The notes under the pieces were generated by a model. It saw only the letters and a list, made by a program, of their open reading frames with translations. It ran no database searches and was not told where the DNA came from. The position numbers were made by a program, and so were the translations under genes. Positions 13,098-23,600 of a stretch of 64,000 bases of DNA are shown here, piece by piece (the stretch's first letter is position 1; every line of letters starts with the position of its first letter). The DNA is from Metridium senile (Eukaryota > Cnidaria > Anthozoa > Actiniaria > Metridiidae): positions 3,369,436 to 3,433,435 of the forward strand of contig OX459100.1 in the NCBI GenBank assembly GCA_949775045.1, in the 5' to 3' direction.

Positions 13098-16000
13098 CAA
13101 AGTATCTTATTATTTGTTGTTTTAACTACAGAGCGTTGGTAATCTCTACCTGGGACCAGTGAATTGGATCATTCCACTATTTGTTGCTGCCTCTACATTT
13201 GGTGCTGTTAATGGTCTAGTTCTAACTAATGGAAGGTCAGTAACCCACATAAACATTGCTCAGATAAGTGATGTCATGTGGTGAGTTAGAAAATTGACCA
13301 CTTTCAAAATATAGGGGAAAATTAGTCTTACAAGTAAACACATATCTTTCATATATGTCAATTTGCTTTCTGTGCTGTTTGCACACATAAAGCACTTGTG
13401 AGTTGTCCAAACACTGGAGAAGTGTTGATAAACACTCTGCTTCACGTTATGCTTCTCTCAACACTTCTATTGTGTTCTGCCAATCCCTGCATTCCTTATA
13501 ACTTCACACACCATACACACATTTTCTATTCATTCAATAATGAATGCATTTACTACTCCAAAATAAACAATATATTATGTGCATTGTCTTGTGATAACAT
13601 AAGATTGAAATATTTTGTTTTCTAATTTTAATATTTGATTGTTTTAGACTTCTATATGTTGCTGCACGTGATGGTCTGATGCCGTCCCTTCTTGCTATGA
13701 TTCACACCAAACAATACACTCCTCTCCCATCACTGATTTTCACTGTAAGTACTTTTAGTACTATACTTTTAGTACTATACAATATGAGTGGCCGATCTGT
13801 ATGAGATATACAGTGGCGAGCCGAAGACAAATATGCAACTCCAACATTAGATCTTTAATATTTTACGAAAATTATCAAGATAAAAGTAAATCTGGCCGAG
13901 AAAACTTATGCAAATCAGGATGAATCTGTATCGGATATACAACCTCCGTCACGGATGTGAATTCTTTTGGCAATTACTCATTAATCATTCATGAATTGTA
14001 TAAGTATAAATATAAATATTTTACAACCATCACTCCCCATCGGGGCTCTTCCACAGGTTCACTCACACTCAATATTTACAAATTAACATACAACTCTGCT
14101 CACATGTTGATTTTTACGGAGGGAGGAAAACCGGATAACCCAGAGAAAAACCATAGTGTCATGAGAGAGAACAACACATCAAACAAACTCTATTTACTTG
14201 TCGCCCGAGCAGCCAGGAATCGAACCCAGACTACAGTGGTGAAAGGCCAACGTTCTCACCGCCAGGCCACTCATGCCACCCCAGTATAAATTACTCAGAT
14301 GATTAAAGAAAACCGTGTGCACTAATTGGCTCAGGCCTTTTTGCTTAGCATTCATTGTACCTTTAGAAGTAATGAATTTATTGTTTTTCTGAAATTTCAC
14401 ATTAAAAAACCATAGTTTACAGTGAGGAATACTCGAACCGTGAACACTTTGAGTTTTTATTGTTGCTTTTTTAGCTCACATCCCTTGAGCAAAAGGATTA
14501 TAAATATAATTGCTTATGAACAATTATTGTATTTGAACTCACTGCTTTATTTTTTTAGAGGTTTTGAAGTAGTAGAAGGTTAAGAAAATAATAACATGAA
14601 AAATGTTAAGTGTTCACAGTTGGAGTATCCTCACTGTAAAAAAAAGTTTAAAATTATTTCCAAAAGTAGCCAGTCACCTTGAGATAGCTTTTTTATTATT
14701 TATCTATAAATCTCAGGTTTATTTCTTTATTGTGATTGGTTGGAGTATCCTCACTGTAAAAAAAGTGTAAAATTATTTCCAAAAGTAGCCAGTCATCTTT
14801 ATATAGCTTTTTTATTAGTTATCTATAAATCTCAAGTTTATTTCTATTTTGTTTCTGCAGACTTTGATTTCAATTGTTATGTTGATTCCTGACACAAGCA
14901 GTTTTGAGACTCTGGTTGATTTCTTCAGCTTTGCTGCATGGTTGTTCTATGGTGGTACATTTGCTGCCTGTGTATGGCTCCGAATTAAAGAACCCAACAA
15001 GCGTCGACCATACAGGGTAATGCACTTTTATACATTGATGATAATGATGAAGGATTATGACAATAGTGATGGCGATGATAATGAATAATTATGACAAAAG
15101 TGATGATGCTGATATTGATTGTGATGATGAAGATGGTGATGATGAATGATGATGATAATGAATGATTGTGGCAATAGTGGTGGTGATGATCATGATGATG
15201 ATTATTGCGATGATGATGGTGATCATGAAGATGATGAATGATTATGATAATAGTGATGGTGATGATAATAGTGATGGTGATGATAATAGTGATGGTGATG
15301 ATAATAGTGATGGTGATGATGAAGATGTTTGATGATTATGATAACTGTGATAGTTAGGATCAATATTGAATATGTGGTGATGATAGTTATGATGATATTC
15401 ATTCAAAAGCAATAAGTACACTCTATTAAGCGGTCACCCTCAGGACTTTCCAAAGTGGCTGCTTAATAGAGGTTAGCCGCTGAATAGAGGTATAGAATAG
15501 GTATTATTTGTGGCTGCCTCATAGAGGGTGACCGCTTAATGGGTGAACGCTTAATAGAGGTACCACTGTATCTACGATGATGATCTGTGATGAAAAATAA
15601 CCAACTTGATAGAATTTCCTGTAATCCTTCTTGGTTTGTTTTGATACAGGTTTGGATTATAGTTCCCATCGGCATGGTGATTGCCTCCCTGTTTCTGATG
15701 ATAGCACCTATTTTCACTAATCCCTGGGGTACATTTTATGCATTGGTTGTGATCCTTGCTGGCTTGCCCTTCTACTTTTTCTTTATCTACTCTAACCTAG
15801 CTCCAAAGTGTTTGCTGGATGCAGTAGGTGAGTGTGATATAATGTAATGTATTTTACGTTGTTGTCTTTTAATTTCTTCACATGAATCTATAATACAATA
15901 CTGACTAGCTGGTTAATTGTTGACTGACTGGCTGACTGACTTACAGATTAGCTGACTGAATACTTGCTGATTGACTGGCTGACTGACTCACTGATTGACT

Positions 16001-16348
16001 GACTTACTGATATACAGATTAGCTGACTGAATGCCTAACTTACTCACTGGCTGACTGACTAACTGATTGACTGGCTGACTGACTAACTGGAGGACCACCA
16101 AATGAATGGACTGAATGACTTTCATTCATGTCACAGACTTTTCAAACTAATTTTAACTAATTTTAACTAATTTATTTATTTATTCATTTATTTGTTTATT
16201 TATTTGTCTTTTTGTAAATTTATTTATTCATGTTTATTCATTTTTTATTTACTTATTGATTTATTCTCTAGATTCCTTTACACGATGGAATCAAAAGGTG
16301 TTTGATCTAGCAATGACAGACCCTGAAGAAGTACCAGTGCCGTTTTAA
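7994..16348 (+). CDS. SLC7-family amino acid transporter light chain (b0,+AT/SLC7A9-like), 10 exons
   Basis: Light chain of a heteromeric amino acid exchanger. It has the APC/LeuT fold, sits in the plasma membrane and is expected to pair with an SLC3 heavy chain. Exons: 7994-8515, 11214-11339, 11752-11851, 12258-12302, 12866-12989, 13132-13235, 13648-13744, 14861-15016, 15650-15827 and 16272-16348 (stop TAA). Exon 1 has TM1 with GSGIF (residues 57-61), TM2, TM3 and Cys156 in FFPHC, the position that bonds the heavy chain. Later exons carry [47 protein letters not shown] and [11 protein letters not shown]. The C-terminus is [15 protein letters not shown]. The length of about 508 aa is normal for the family. 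Odd point: as written, exon 1 runs to a TAA at 8488 just before its donor. Two bases fewer in the CA run near 8470 restore the frame into [11 protein letters not shown] and make the whole CDS divisible by three. Substrate is not inferable beyond family (b0,+AT: cystine and dibasic for neutral amino acids). Confidence 0.88.
8516..11213. other. Intron 1 of the + strand SLC7 gene
   Basis: AT-rich intron of about 2.7 kb starting GTAAGT and ending in a T-rich tract plus TAG. The only structure I see is a direct duplication at 9816-10075 (listed separately). Small open frames here show no domain. Confidence 0.7.
9816..10075. repeat. Direct duplication of about 110 bp
   Basis: The block beginning CCTATTATCTTGTGGGTTTA at about 9812 recurs at about 9963. 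Both copies run through GTTACGTTGATGTCAAATAG and CACGTTGCTATGTACGTTTC, with few differences. Intronic, no coding content. Confidence 0.85.
12005..12083 (-). repeat. Hammerhead-bearing repeat, degenerate copy
   Basis: In an intron of the + strand SLC7 gene. Minus-strand reading contains CCGACAAAGGGC, AGCTCGAAACGTC and AGTAAAGTTAAG, followed by the conserved TTTTTTTACAGTGTTTCAAA end of the same family found at 35, 43, 52, 59 and 63 kb. The core is mutated (CCGACAA against CUGANGA), so activity is unlikely. Confidence 0.7.
13028..13096. repeat. (GCGT)n(GCTT)n microsatellite
   Basis: A short compound tetranucleotide repeat in the intron between SLC7 exons 12866-12989 and 13132-13235, ending about 35 bp before the acceptor. 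Confidence 0.95.
14021..14285 (-). repeat. tRNA-derived SINE, minus orientation
   Basis: The minus strand begins GGGGTGGCATGAGTGGCC (tRNA head with A-box-like GTGGCCTGGCGGTGAGAA) and has a B box GGTTCGATTCC. The body contains GAGTTTGTTTGATGTGTTG and CCGGTTTTCCTCCCTCCGT. The same body is found on the plus strand at 43.8 and 60.7 kb. It lies in the intron before SLC7 exon 14861-15016. Confidence 0.8.
14624..14850. repeat. Tandem duplication of an intron 3' segment
   Basis: A block of about 110 bp starting TTGGAGTATCCTCACTGTAA occurs at about 14621 and again at about 14740. The second copy runs up to the polypyrimidine tract and AG of SLC7 exon 14861-15016. The upstream copy lacks the final TTTCTGCAG acceptor, so it should not create a decoy splice site. 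Confidence 0.8.
15028..15345. repeat. (GAT)n-type microsatellite
   Basis: Imperfect GATGAT/AATGAT repeats with an internal 18-bp unit, AATAGTGATGGTGATGAT, repeated about four times near 15248-15320. Intronic. Confidence 0.9.
15417..15573. mobile_element. pogo/Tigger-like MITE fragment
   Basis: The right end read on the minus strand is TACAGTGGTACCTCTATTAA followed by repeats of GCGGTCACCC. Inside, TTAAGCGG / CTTAATAGAGG motifs occur in both orientations. A truncated relative lies at about 57097-57150. The TA-flanked CAGTGG end is typical of pogo/Tigger-class non-autonomous elements, though assignment is by terminus only. Confidence 0.5.
15900..16260. repeat. GACT-type and TTTA-type microsatellites
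   Basis: Degenerate ACTGACTGGCTGACT repeats to about 16090, then a TTTATTTATTCA run before the last SLC7 acceptor at 16271. Non-coding intron. Confidence 0.85.
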
Positions 16349-16394
16349 CAACTGTCACAACAAAGAACTGGTCCTAAAACATGTTGGTAACTGT

Positions 16395-16562
16395 AAAACA
16401 TATAAAATAAGTTAAGTTCTACATTTTTTACAGTGTTACAAATTTCATATAGGCGAGCATAGTGTTATCCTACATAATATATAGTACCATAACAAATATA
16501 AACTAAGTTAAGTTTACATTTTTTACAGTGTTACAAATTTCATATAGGCAAGAATAGTGTTT
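16395..16562. repeat. Duplicated repeat fragment in the SLC7 3' flank
   Basis: A unit containing TTACAGTGTTACAAATTTCA is present twice, at about 16427 and 16525. The sequence matches the end of the hammerhead-bearing repeat family (TTACGGTGTTACAAATTTCA), so these are probably decayed copies downstream of the stop codon. Confidence 0.6.
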
Positions 16563-17056
16563 ACAAATCTTGGTAAATGTTTTGTGATGCAAATTTGCTG
16601 ACCATTTTCACAAAAGGTTTTTCTAACAATTTTCTAAAACAATTAAAGTAAACGAAATGTCAAAGCATGTCGACATAAAGGCAGAGATTTCAGGCGCTGC
16701 GAACTGCATTCATACTTGGTAAACTAAGGATATATAGGTACTAATTACAAGGTACAAACTATAGGTACTAATTATTATACAGATCTCGTGGATTGAAAGT
16801 ATTTAACTTTTATGATAAACTTTTCAAATGCTCATAATATTTTGATCTATTCAATCTTCAAATGTTTGGAGCTGACACTTTTATTTATTAAGTAATCAGT
16901 AATCAGTGACTGTCTCAACAAGATTTTTACAGAAGTATTTTACTTTTTTAGTCAGGCTTGCTAATTCTTAATTGTCTTTAAAAAAAATGAAAATATGATG
17001 ACCAGCTAGATTGGCTAACCTCTTGAAATACAATAATGCATAATTCACTTTCTGTA

Positions 17057-17378
17057 AAGGCCAATTTACACGATACAATTTTGACCTACTACTGTAGTAT
17101 ACGATTTGCCTACAAATTGTAGTACCATTCACACAAGCACGACTAGTCGTATACGATTTGTATACGCCATTGCTAAAATCGTGAGTGATTGGACAAAATA
17201 CTAGATCCAGTCCTAATATGGGACAAATCACCTACTACAAGTTTTAGTAGGTTCAAAATCCTACTACAAGTTGTAGGTCGCGCAAGTCGTAGGGGCATTT
17301 ACATGGCACAACTTGGAGCTCATTGGAGTCATATACTACAAGTCGCACACGACAATCATATCGTGTAAATCGGCCTTA
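17057..17378. mobile_element. MITE with AAGGCCNATTTACACG ends
   Basis: Left end AAGGCCAATTTACACGATA is inverted at the right end as TATCGTGTAAATCGGCCTT. Internal sub-repeats (CTACAAGTTGTAG, GTCGTATACGATTTG) are palindromic. It is related to the element at 29573-29751, which has the same GCCGNNTTACACG end with a different interior. Confidence 0.75.
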
Positions 17379-17740
17379 AGAAAGGCAAAGTCCAGAAGAA
17401 TAGTTATTCAATAGACATTTCTCACAATGCAACTAATCATATGCAAATACTCAGCAAGCATTGCTTTGATGTACATTTGTTTTATTTATTCAAAGTAAGA
17501 AACACAGTTATTTTATTAAGTTGCCATATTTATATTTGGTGTACATGTATAAGAGTTTAGTCAGTCTAGAACAATAGTTATTCAAATTGGTCACCATATT
17601 TCAATGCACTGTACATGTAGAAGAGCCTAGTCAGTCTTCTAGAAGAATTGTTAATAATTCAAATTGGTTGCCATATTTTAATTAATTGAAATGTGCTTTT
17701 CAAATTGGTCATCATGTTTTGATAATGAATATATATATAT

Positions 17741-18032
17741 CTTATTAGACAGTTTGATGTGTGATAGGGCTGGATATTTTACGAGTGAAACGCTGTATTT
17801 TTACAAGCCTCTTGGCGAGTCAAAATGCAAGTTAACGAGTAAAATATCCACCCATATTACACATCAAACTGTTTAATAAGTTATTTATTATCCAATCAAA
17901 AGGTTTGTTATTTTATAATGCAAAATATTGTTTTACTTGAGGGCTAGATAGACGAGTAAAAATATCGCTGGATATTTTTACTCGATCCAGTCCCACTCCT
18001 GCAATATTTTTACTCGTCTATGACTAGTTGAA
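17741..18032. repeat. Two adjacent foldback elements
   Basis: The first (about 17741-17882) has arms CTTATTAGACAGTTTGATGT and its inverse, ACATCAAACTGTTTAATAAG. The second (about 17935-18032) pairs ATAGACGAGTAAAAATAT with ATATTTTTACTCGTCTAT. Both contain GATATTTTTACTCG-like cores, so they may be related. No coding content. Confidence 0.75.
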
Positions 18033-18718
18033 TAGTAATGTATGTTTGTTTGGTCACTATTATAACAATATTTAAAAATATTCAATATATTAAAAGAAAA
18101 AGATGTTCTCATGTAATGCTGTAAGAAACTAGTAAATATTGTTAACTGTGTTCCTTATATAAATGCTTAAACTTGTTAAATATTATTTGCATTTTATATA
18201 TTTAAAATATATGTGTTATAAAATATTATCCATTAAACAATTAAAAAGACAAACATAGTTCATTGTGATGCTGTGGTTTATGCGTTTGCATTTTTTGTGC
18301 ACCTTTGGAATCGTTTCATTTAAAGGTGCTGTTATGCGGCTTTACGAAAAAGTAGTTTATGTTTAACAATTTTACTGCCATGTTGAAATAGTTACAATTA
18401 TAAGTTTACCATATAAATTTCACCTATCAGAACTTGTATGGAATGAATGTTGCAAATGCCCTTAAAGTGATGGAAATCGTTAGGGGAGGAAGGCTGAACT
18501 CCAAACCTTCCCTGATATTAGAGAGCCCCAAACCCCCTAACTTATAAGATGCATTTCACTTGTGCTATTTTTCATTTCAAATTTTTTAATGGTAATAATA
18601 CACTTCAAAACAACATTTATAGTCACATTTTTAAAATTATTACATGAATACTTTGGTTTCAAGATCTTCATTGCAGATCCTTAGCCTCAACAGCATGTGA
18701 TATATTCTTTTGTATTTA

Positions 18719-18848
18719 GTACAGTGGGACCCCGTTAATCCGGCCACCGAAGGGACAGCCCATAGAAAATGTATGGGCATGCATTTCACCGGGACCTAAA
18801 AAAACTGGCCGCAATAACAGGTTGGCTGTAAGGCAGGGTTCCACTGAG
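18719..18848. mobile_element. pogo/Tigger-like MITE
   Basis: The left end TACAGTGGGACCCCGTTAAT is matched in inverse at the right by CAGGGTTCCACTGA (minus: TCAGTGGAACCCTG). Inner CCGGCCA / TGGCCGC arms are also inverted. About 130 bp. The flanking region 18033-19600 is AT-rich with nothing else recognisable. Confidence 0.5.
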
Positions 18849-19602
18849 GCGGTGGTAGGGCAAGTAATGCAAACGGTAGAAATACCACATGTTTTATCTC
18901 TATTCTTTAACTTATTTATTTTCCCTACGATGAAGGCTAAAAGGCTGTGCAATAAAGAACTTGAAACTTGTCTGTTGGGATTGAAAATTGACAAGAAGAG
19001 ATGACAGGTCATGTTAAACCTGGTGTACACTAGTGACATACGGTAAGCATAAGCAACATACACAGACTTAGTGAATTATTTCTCGACTAGGTGTGAGAAA
19101 AGACAAGTGCAGCTAAGCTCAACTGAGTCTGTGTGTTGCTTATGATTATGCTTATGTCACTGGTATATTTGACTAATCAGCTTACAAAATCAGCACTAAT
19201 ATTTACAAAGCCAAGCCAGGCTTTCTAGAGGTCTTAATTAACTGCCCTTATACCTATTCCTATAAATAAATTTTACAATTATAAAAAGTATAAAAGCCTC
19301 TAGCAAGCTGTCATTTATGGCCAATTTATCGCTACTTTTTAAAATGATTTCACTTTGAAAAATATTTTGATATTTCCTATTCAAATTTTCTGTTTTTCAC
19401 ACAAATCTTGATTCCATATTCATTAAAAAGTTATTGTTTCAGTGATTACGATACATAACCTAGAAAAGCACTTTGGTCTCTGAATGCTAGGCAACAAGTT
19501 GCTGCAATTAGTCACAGCGACAAATTGCTTGCTTCATGTATATTGCTTCTATTAATTTGTCACTGTGACCATACTAATCCATACACATCCCAATAATCTG
19601 TA

Positions 19603-19683
19603 ATCATTGTGTGCACTTTTTGGGCCCAAAGTCGTTCCCTGTGGCACACCCTTATTAATTCTTATTGGTTTTAACCCTGTGAT
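19603..19683 (-). pseudogene. Non-LTR reverse transcriptase fragment
   Basis: Minus-strand translation reads [20 protein letters not shown], containing the GVPQG motif of non-LTR (LINE) reverse transcriptases. Only about 25 residues survive, and the LTR retrotransposon at 19689 has inserted just upstream of it. A sister fragment with the same [10 protein letters not shown] motif lies on the plus strand at about 29005-29037. Confidence 0.6.
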
Positions 19684-19688
19684 CATAC

Positions 19689-20595
19689 TGTCAAGAGTCC
19701 AATAATTAACATAAGTTTCTCGTAGTATTTTTTTAGTTAACAATAGGTCGTTCATCCCATTATTTAGAATAAGTCAAAATATTTAGTAACAATAGGTCTT
19801 TCAGTTCATTAATCAACATAAGTTAAATTCTAGTCGATCTATTATCTATATACAATGAGGTTACATCACCGTTATGATAATTTTGGTTAGTATAAATACG
19901 CCCTAACGCGGCTAGTTGTTCAGTCACTCGTGTAGCAAAAGTATACGAGATCTAGAGCAGTTCCTGTGATCAGACTCACACAGAGTCCTGTAATAAACTG
20001 CGAAATCCAGCTAACTCATTCAGAGTTAAAAGTTAGAAGAATTAAGAACAAGAGAACACTTAAAAGAATACAAGAAATACGTTAAAGAATACCTGCAAGA
20101 ACAAGAAAACGCTAAACGAAAGAATCACAAGAAATACGTTAAAGAATACCTGCAAGAACAAGAAAACGCTAAACGAAAGAATCACAAGAAATACGTTAAA
20201 GAATACCTACAAGAAGGAGAGAATCACTTAAAGAACAACAAAACCAGAAGACGAGAACCTCTACTAGTAAAAGAACCACGTGCACAAAAGAACGAAAGAA
20301 CAACCAAAACTTTAAGTATCAAGAATATATCCTTAGTTTTCACATATATTAATAATAGATAAATATCAAGAATATATCTTAGTTCCACACATATTAATAA
20401 TAGATAAATAAGTATCAAGTACATAATCCTTTGGTTCCCTTTAACTTAGTATGGTCATTAGGCGTTTAATTTATAATAAATATTTGTTGTATGTTGTTAT
20501 ACGTTGTTGTATTCAGTGAGCTCGTATTCCTGGGGAATGCTGCACTTGGGGGTTTTGGGAGGGGTTCATTGACTGACCCACCGTGCTCCGTCACA
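19689..20595 (+). repeat. 5' LTR
   Basis: 907 bp, starting TGTCAAGAGTCC and ending CTCCGTCACA. It contains a 60-bp sub-repeat built on AAGAATACCTGCAAGAACAA (three copies near 20085-20215) and a TATA-like TATAAATACGCCC at about 19893, the likely promoter. The same sequence is repeated at 25155-26061. Confidence 0.95.
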
Positions 20596-20600
20596 GAAAT

Positions 20601-20619
20601 TTGGTGTCAGAAGTGGGAT
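20601..20619 (+). promoter_or_regulatory. Primer-binding site
   Basis: TTGGTGTCAGAAGTGGGAT begins five bases after the LTR. From TGG onwards it is complementary to a tRNA 3' end (…CCCACTTCTGACACCA), which best fits a tRNA-Leu, judged from memory of eukaryotic tRNA-Leu ends. Confidence 0.75.
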
Positions 20620-20674
20620 CTGTCAATTGTAATCTGTTCAAGTGTAAGCCAGACCAGGAAAACGAACTCAAGGA

Positions 20675-23600
20675 ATGGACAACTACGATAATCTGTCGTT
20701 AGAGGATTTAAGGGAGGAATGTACGAGCAGACTGATTTCATTTAGTGCAAAGGATGGGAAGAGGAATTTAGTTAGCAAACTTAAGGTAGCTGATAAGAAA
20801 TCGGAATCGCTGTATTCGGAGGAAGAGGAAGGAGCAGTGGGAGGTTCGGAGGCTGTATGTAAGGACAGTGTAGTGTCGGGAATTTTTGAGGAGCAACTGA
20901 GACTTCTTGAATTACAGAGGGTAATGAGACAAGAGGAATTGCAAGCGATGAGGGAGGAAAGGGAGGTCAGAGCGAAGGAGAGAGAAGTAATGAGACAAGA
21001 GGAATTGCAAGCGATGAGGGAGGAAAGGGAGGTCAGAGCGAAGGAGAGAGAAGAGAGAAAAGAAGAAGAAGAAAGGCAATTAAAGTTACTCTCAATGCAA
21101 CTTGAAATGAAAAAAATGGAAACAGCAGGAATGTCGAAAGCGAAAGGAGTGGTGTTGCTCAAAATGAGAGATATGAGGGAAGGTGAGGACATAGACGACT
21201 TTTTCCGAGTTTTTGAGTTAACAGCAAATACCCAACATATACCTAAACAGGATTGGTTAGGAAACCTGATCCCAAGATTGAGTGAGAAGGCGAAGTCAGT
21301 CTACCTCGAAATCAAAGCATCAGACGCGCAAGATTATGACAAGGCGAAACTAGCCATACTTGCGTCATACCAACTAACAGTTGATCATTACAGATATAAA
21401 TTTAGGAATTCCGACAAAAGTGCCGAAGAAGATTTTGTTCAATGGGCAAGGAGGACTAGACGCTATCTGGACAGATGGATGCTAGTTGCCAGAGCAACGG
21501 GAGATGCAGAAAGAATCTTGGAACAGATTACCATAGAACGAATGCTTGATGCCGTAGGTCCCGAGTTACGTGCATGGCTCAAAGAGAAGAAGCCAGTTAC
21601 TGCAGAAGAGCTAGCTAAAGTTGCAAACGAGCACGTGCAAGCCAGGAAAGGTCCACTGATTGATGGTAAATATGCCAACCTTGACAAGAACAAGCCAAAA
21701 CGAAATACCAGCAATTTTATACCTGAACAACCACGGACTAACGTTAACAGCCATCACATTAATCCAATTGCAACCCGGCCTTTTCCTCAAGCTAAAGAAG
21801 AGAAGAGAATTACGTCGAACTTTCGAGGGAAATGTTACAAGTGCCAAGAAGTGGGTCATATGTCGTTCAACTGTCCAAAGGTAAAGCAAAATTCTCCATT
21901 ATCTACTTCAACGCACAAACAATCACAGCCTGGTTCAAGTTACTTATGCTTTACACCTATGCACAAAGACACACAATTTCCCGAACACTTTGTTAAAGGA
22001 ACTATCGATGGTATACCCGCAAAGATGTTAGTTGATACTGGTTGTACTCGTACATTGGTTCACCGTAAATTTGTTAAAAAGCCCGAAGACACTCAAGAGA
22101 ATATCACTATCCTTACTGCTACAGGTGAAAGAGTCACAGTACCTCTTGTTTCGCTTGAGATTGAAGTTAAACAAGGTAAGTATAAAGAATTGGTTGGTGT
22201 TGTAGATAACCTTCCCGTTGATTGTTTACTAGGTAGATCTTCTTACGGACGAGTAATTACAAGAGACGACCTACTTTTACACTGGGGAACTGACTGTGAT
22301 AAAGCCTTGGTAACCACTCGTAGTCAAACCAAACAGAAGGCACAAGAAAGGATCGAAGAACTAGTAGATCGAGAAAACTCCCTAGCGAAAAAGACCTTAT
22401 CACCGCCAAGAGACGAAACAACAAAGAGTAAACCAACCACAGAAATAGGCGAAGACGCAAAGCAAACCACCGTTGAACCAACAAAGTCCATCAAACCTGA
22501 AGTAAGTGAAGTCAATATTTTAGACAGAAATATCGACCAGGTAGTAAGTGATCAGAGGAATGATACCACGTTAACTCAATGTAGGAATAATGTCTTAACA
22601 GGAGCACCAAAAGAAAATGATGGCTATTTTTACGAGAAAGGGTTATTGATGCACCGTAAATTTTCAGAAAACATTCATGATGGATTGCCCTATGTAGACC
22701 GCATTGTAGTACCTGAGTCCTATCGTCCTGAAATACTTCGAGTAAGTCATACACTACCTTTAGCTGGACATCTTGGTAAAGAAAAGACTATTTCGAGAAT
22801 AGTGTCACACTTCTACTGGCCAAGACTGAGCTTTGATGTAGGATACTCACCATTTGAACTACTTTATGGCAAGACTGTGCGAGGTCCTCTAGCCGTTATA
22901 AAGGAGAGTTGGATGGAGAAGAAGACACCAGAAAGAAATCTAATCACGTATGTACTGGAAATGCGTAGACGTATGCAGACCATGCAACAAGCCGTATATG
23001 AGAACATGAAGGAAAGTCAGGACAAGCAGAAGAAAAACTATGACAAGAAGAGTTCCGTCCGAAAGTTTGAAGTTGGAGACAAGGTACTTGTACTACTACC
23101 CACTCCAGGAAGTAAGTTAGAAACGAAATGGCAGGGTCCATATACAGTAACAGCTGTCAAACAGGAAGGGAGAACGTATGAAGTCGACACCGGTAAGAGT
23201 AAGAAACAGCTTCGTACTTATAACATTAATATTTTGACCCGTTGGCAGAGTAAAGACGAAACCACCGCGTTTGTCATGGAGGAATCTTGTGAAATGCCTT
23301 TGCCACATGAGAAGAGTTTACCACAACTAACAAGTGATGAAACATGGAAAGATGTCGTCGTCTCAAGAGAGCTAGACAAAGAACAATCAATGGAAGTACA
23401 AAAGCTCTTATACGAGTTTTCTGATGTGTTCTCTGGTAAGCCTAATCGTACTAACGCCGCGTTACATAAAATTGAGACAGGTGAAGCACAACCAATACGA
23501 TCTGCCCCCTATAAAGTTCCGCAAAGACTTGAAAAGGCAGTGGAAGACGAGGTTGCAAAAATGCTGGAAATGGAGATTATCCAACCTTCGGCAAGTCCAT

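Noticed and set aside
20683..21192. 169-aa minus-strand frame opposite gag
   Set aside because: Shadow of the gag coiled-coil coding sequence; the plus-strand frame carries all recognisable domains.
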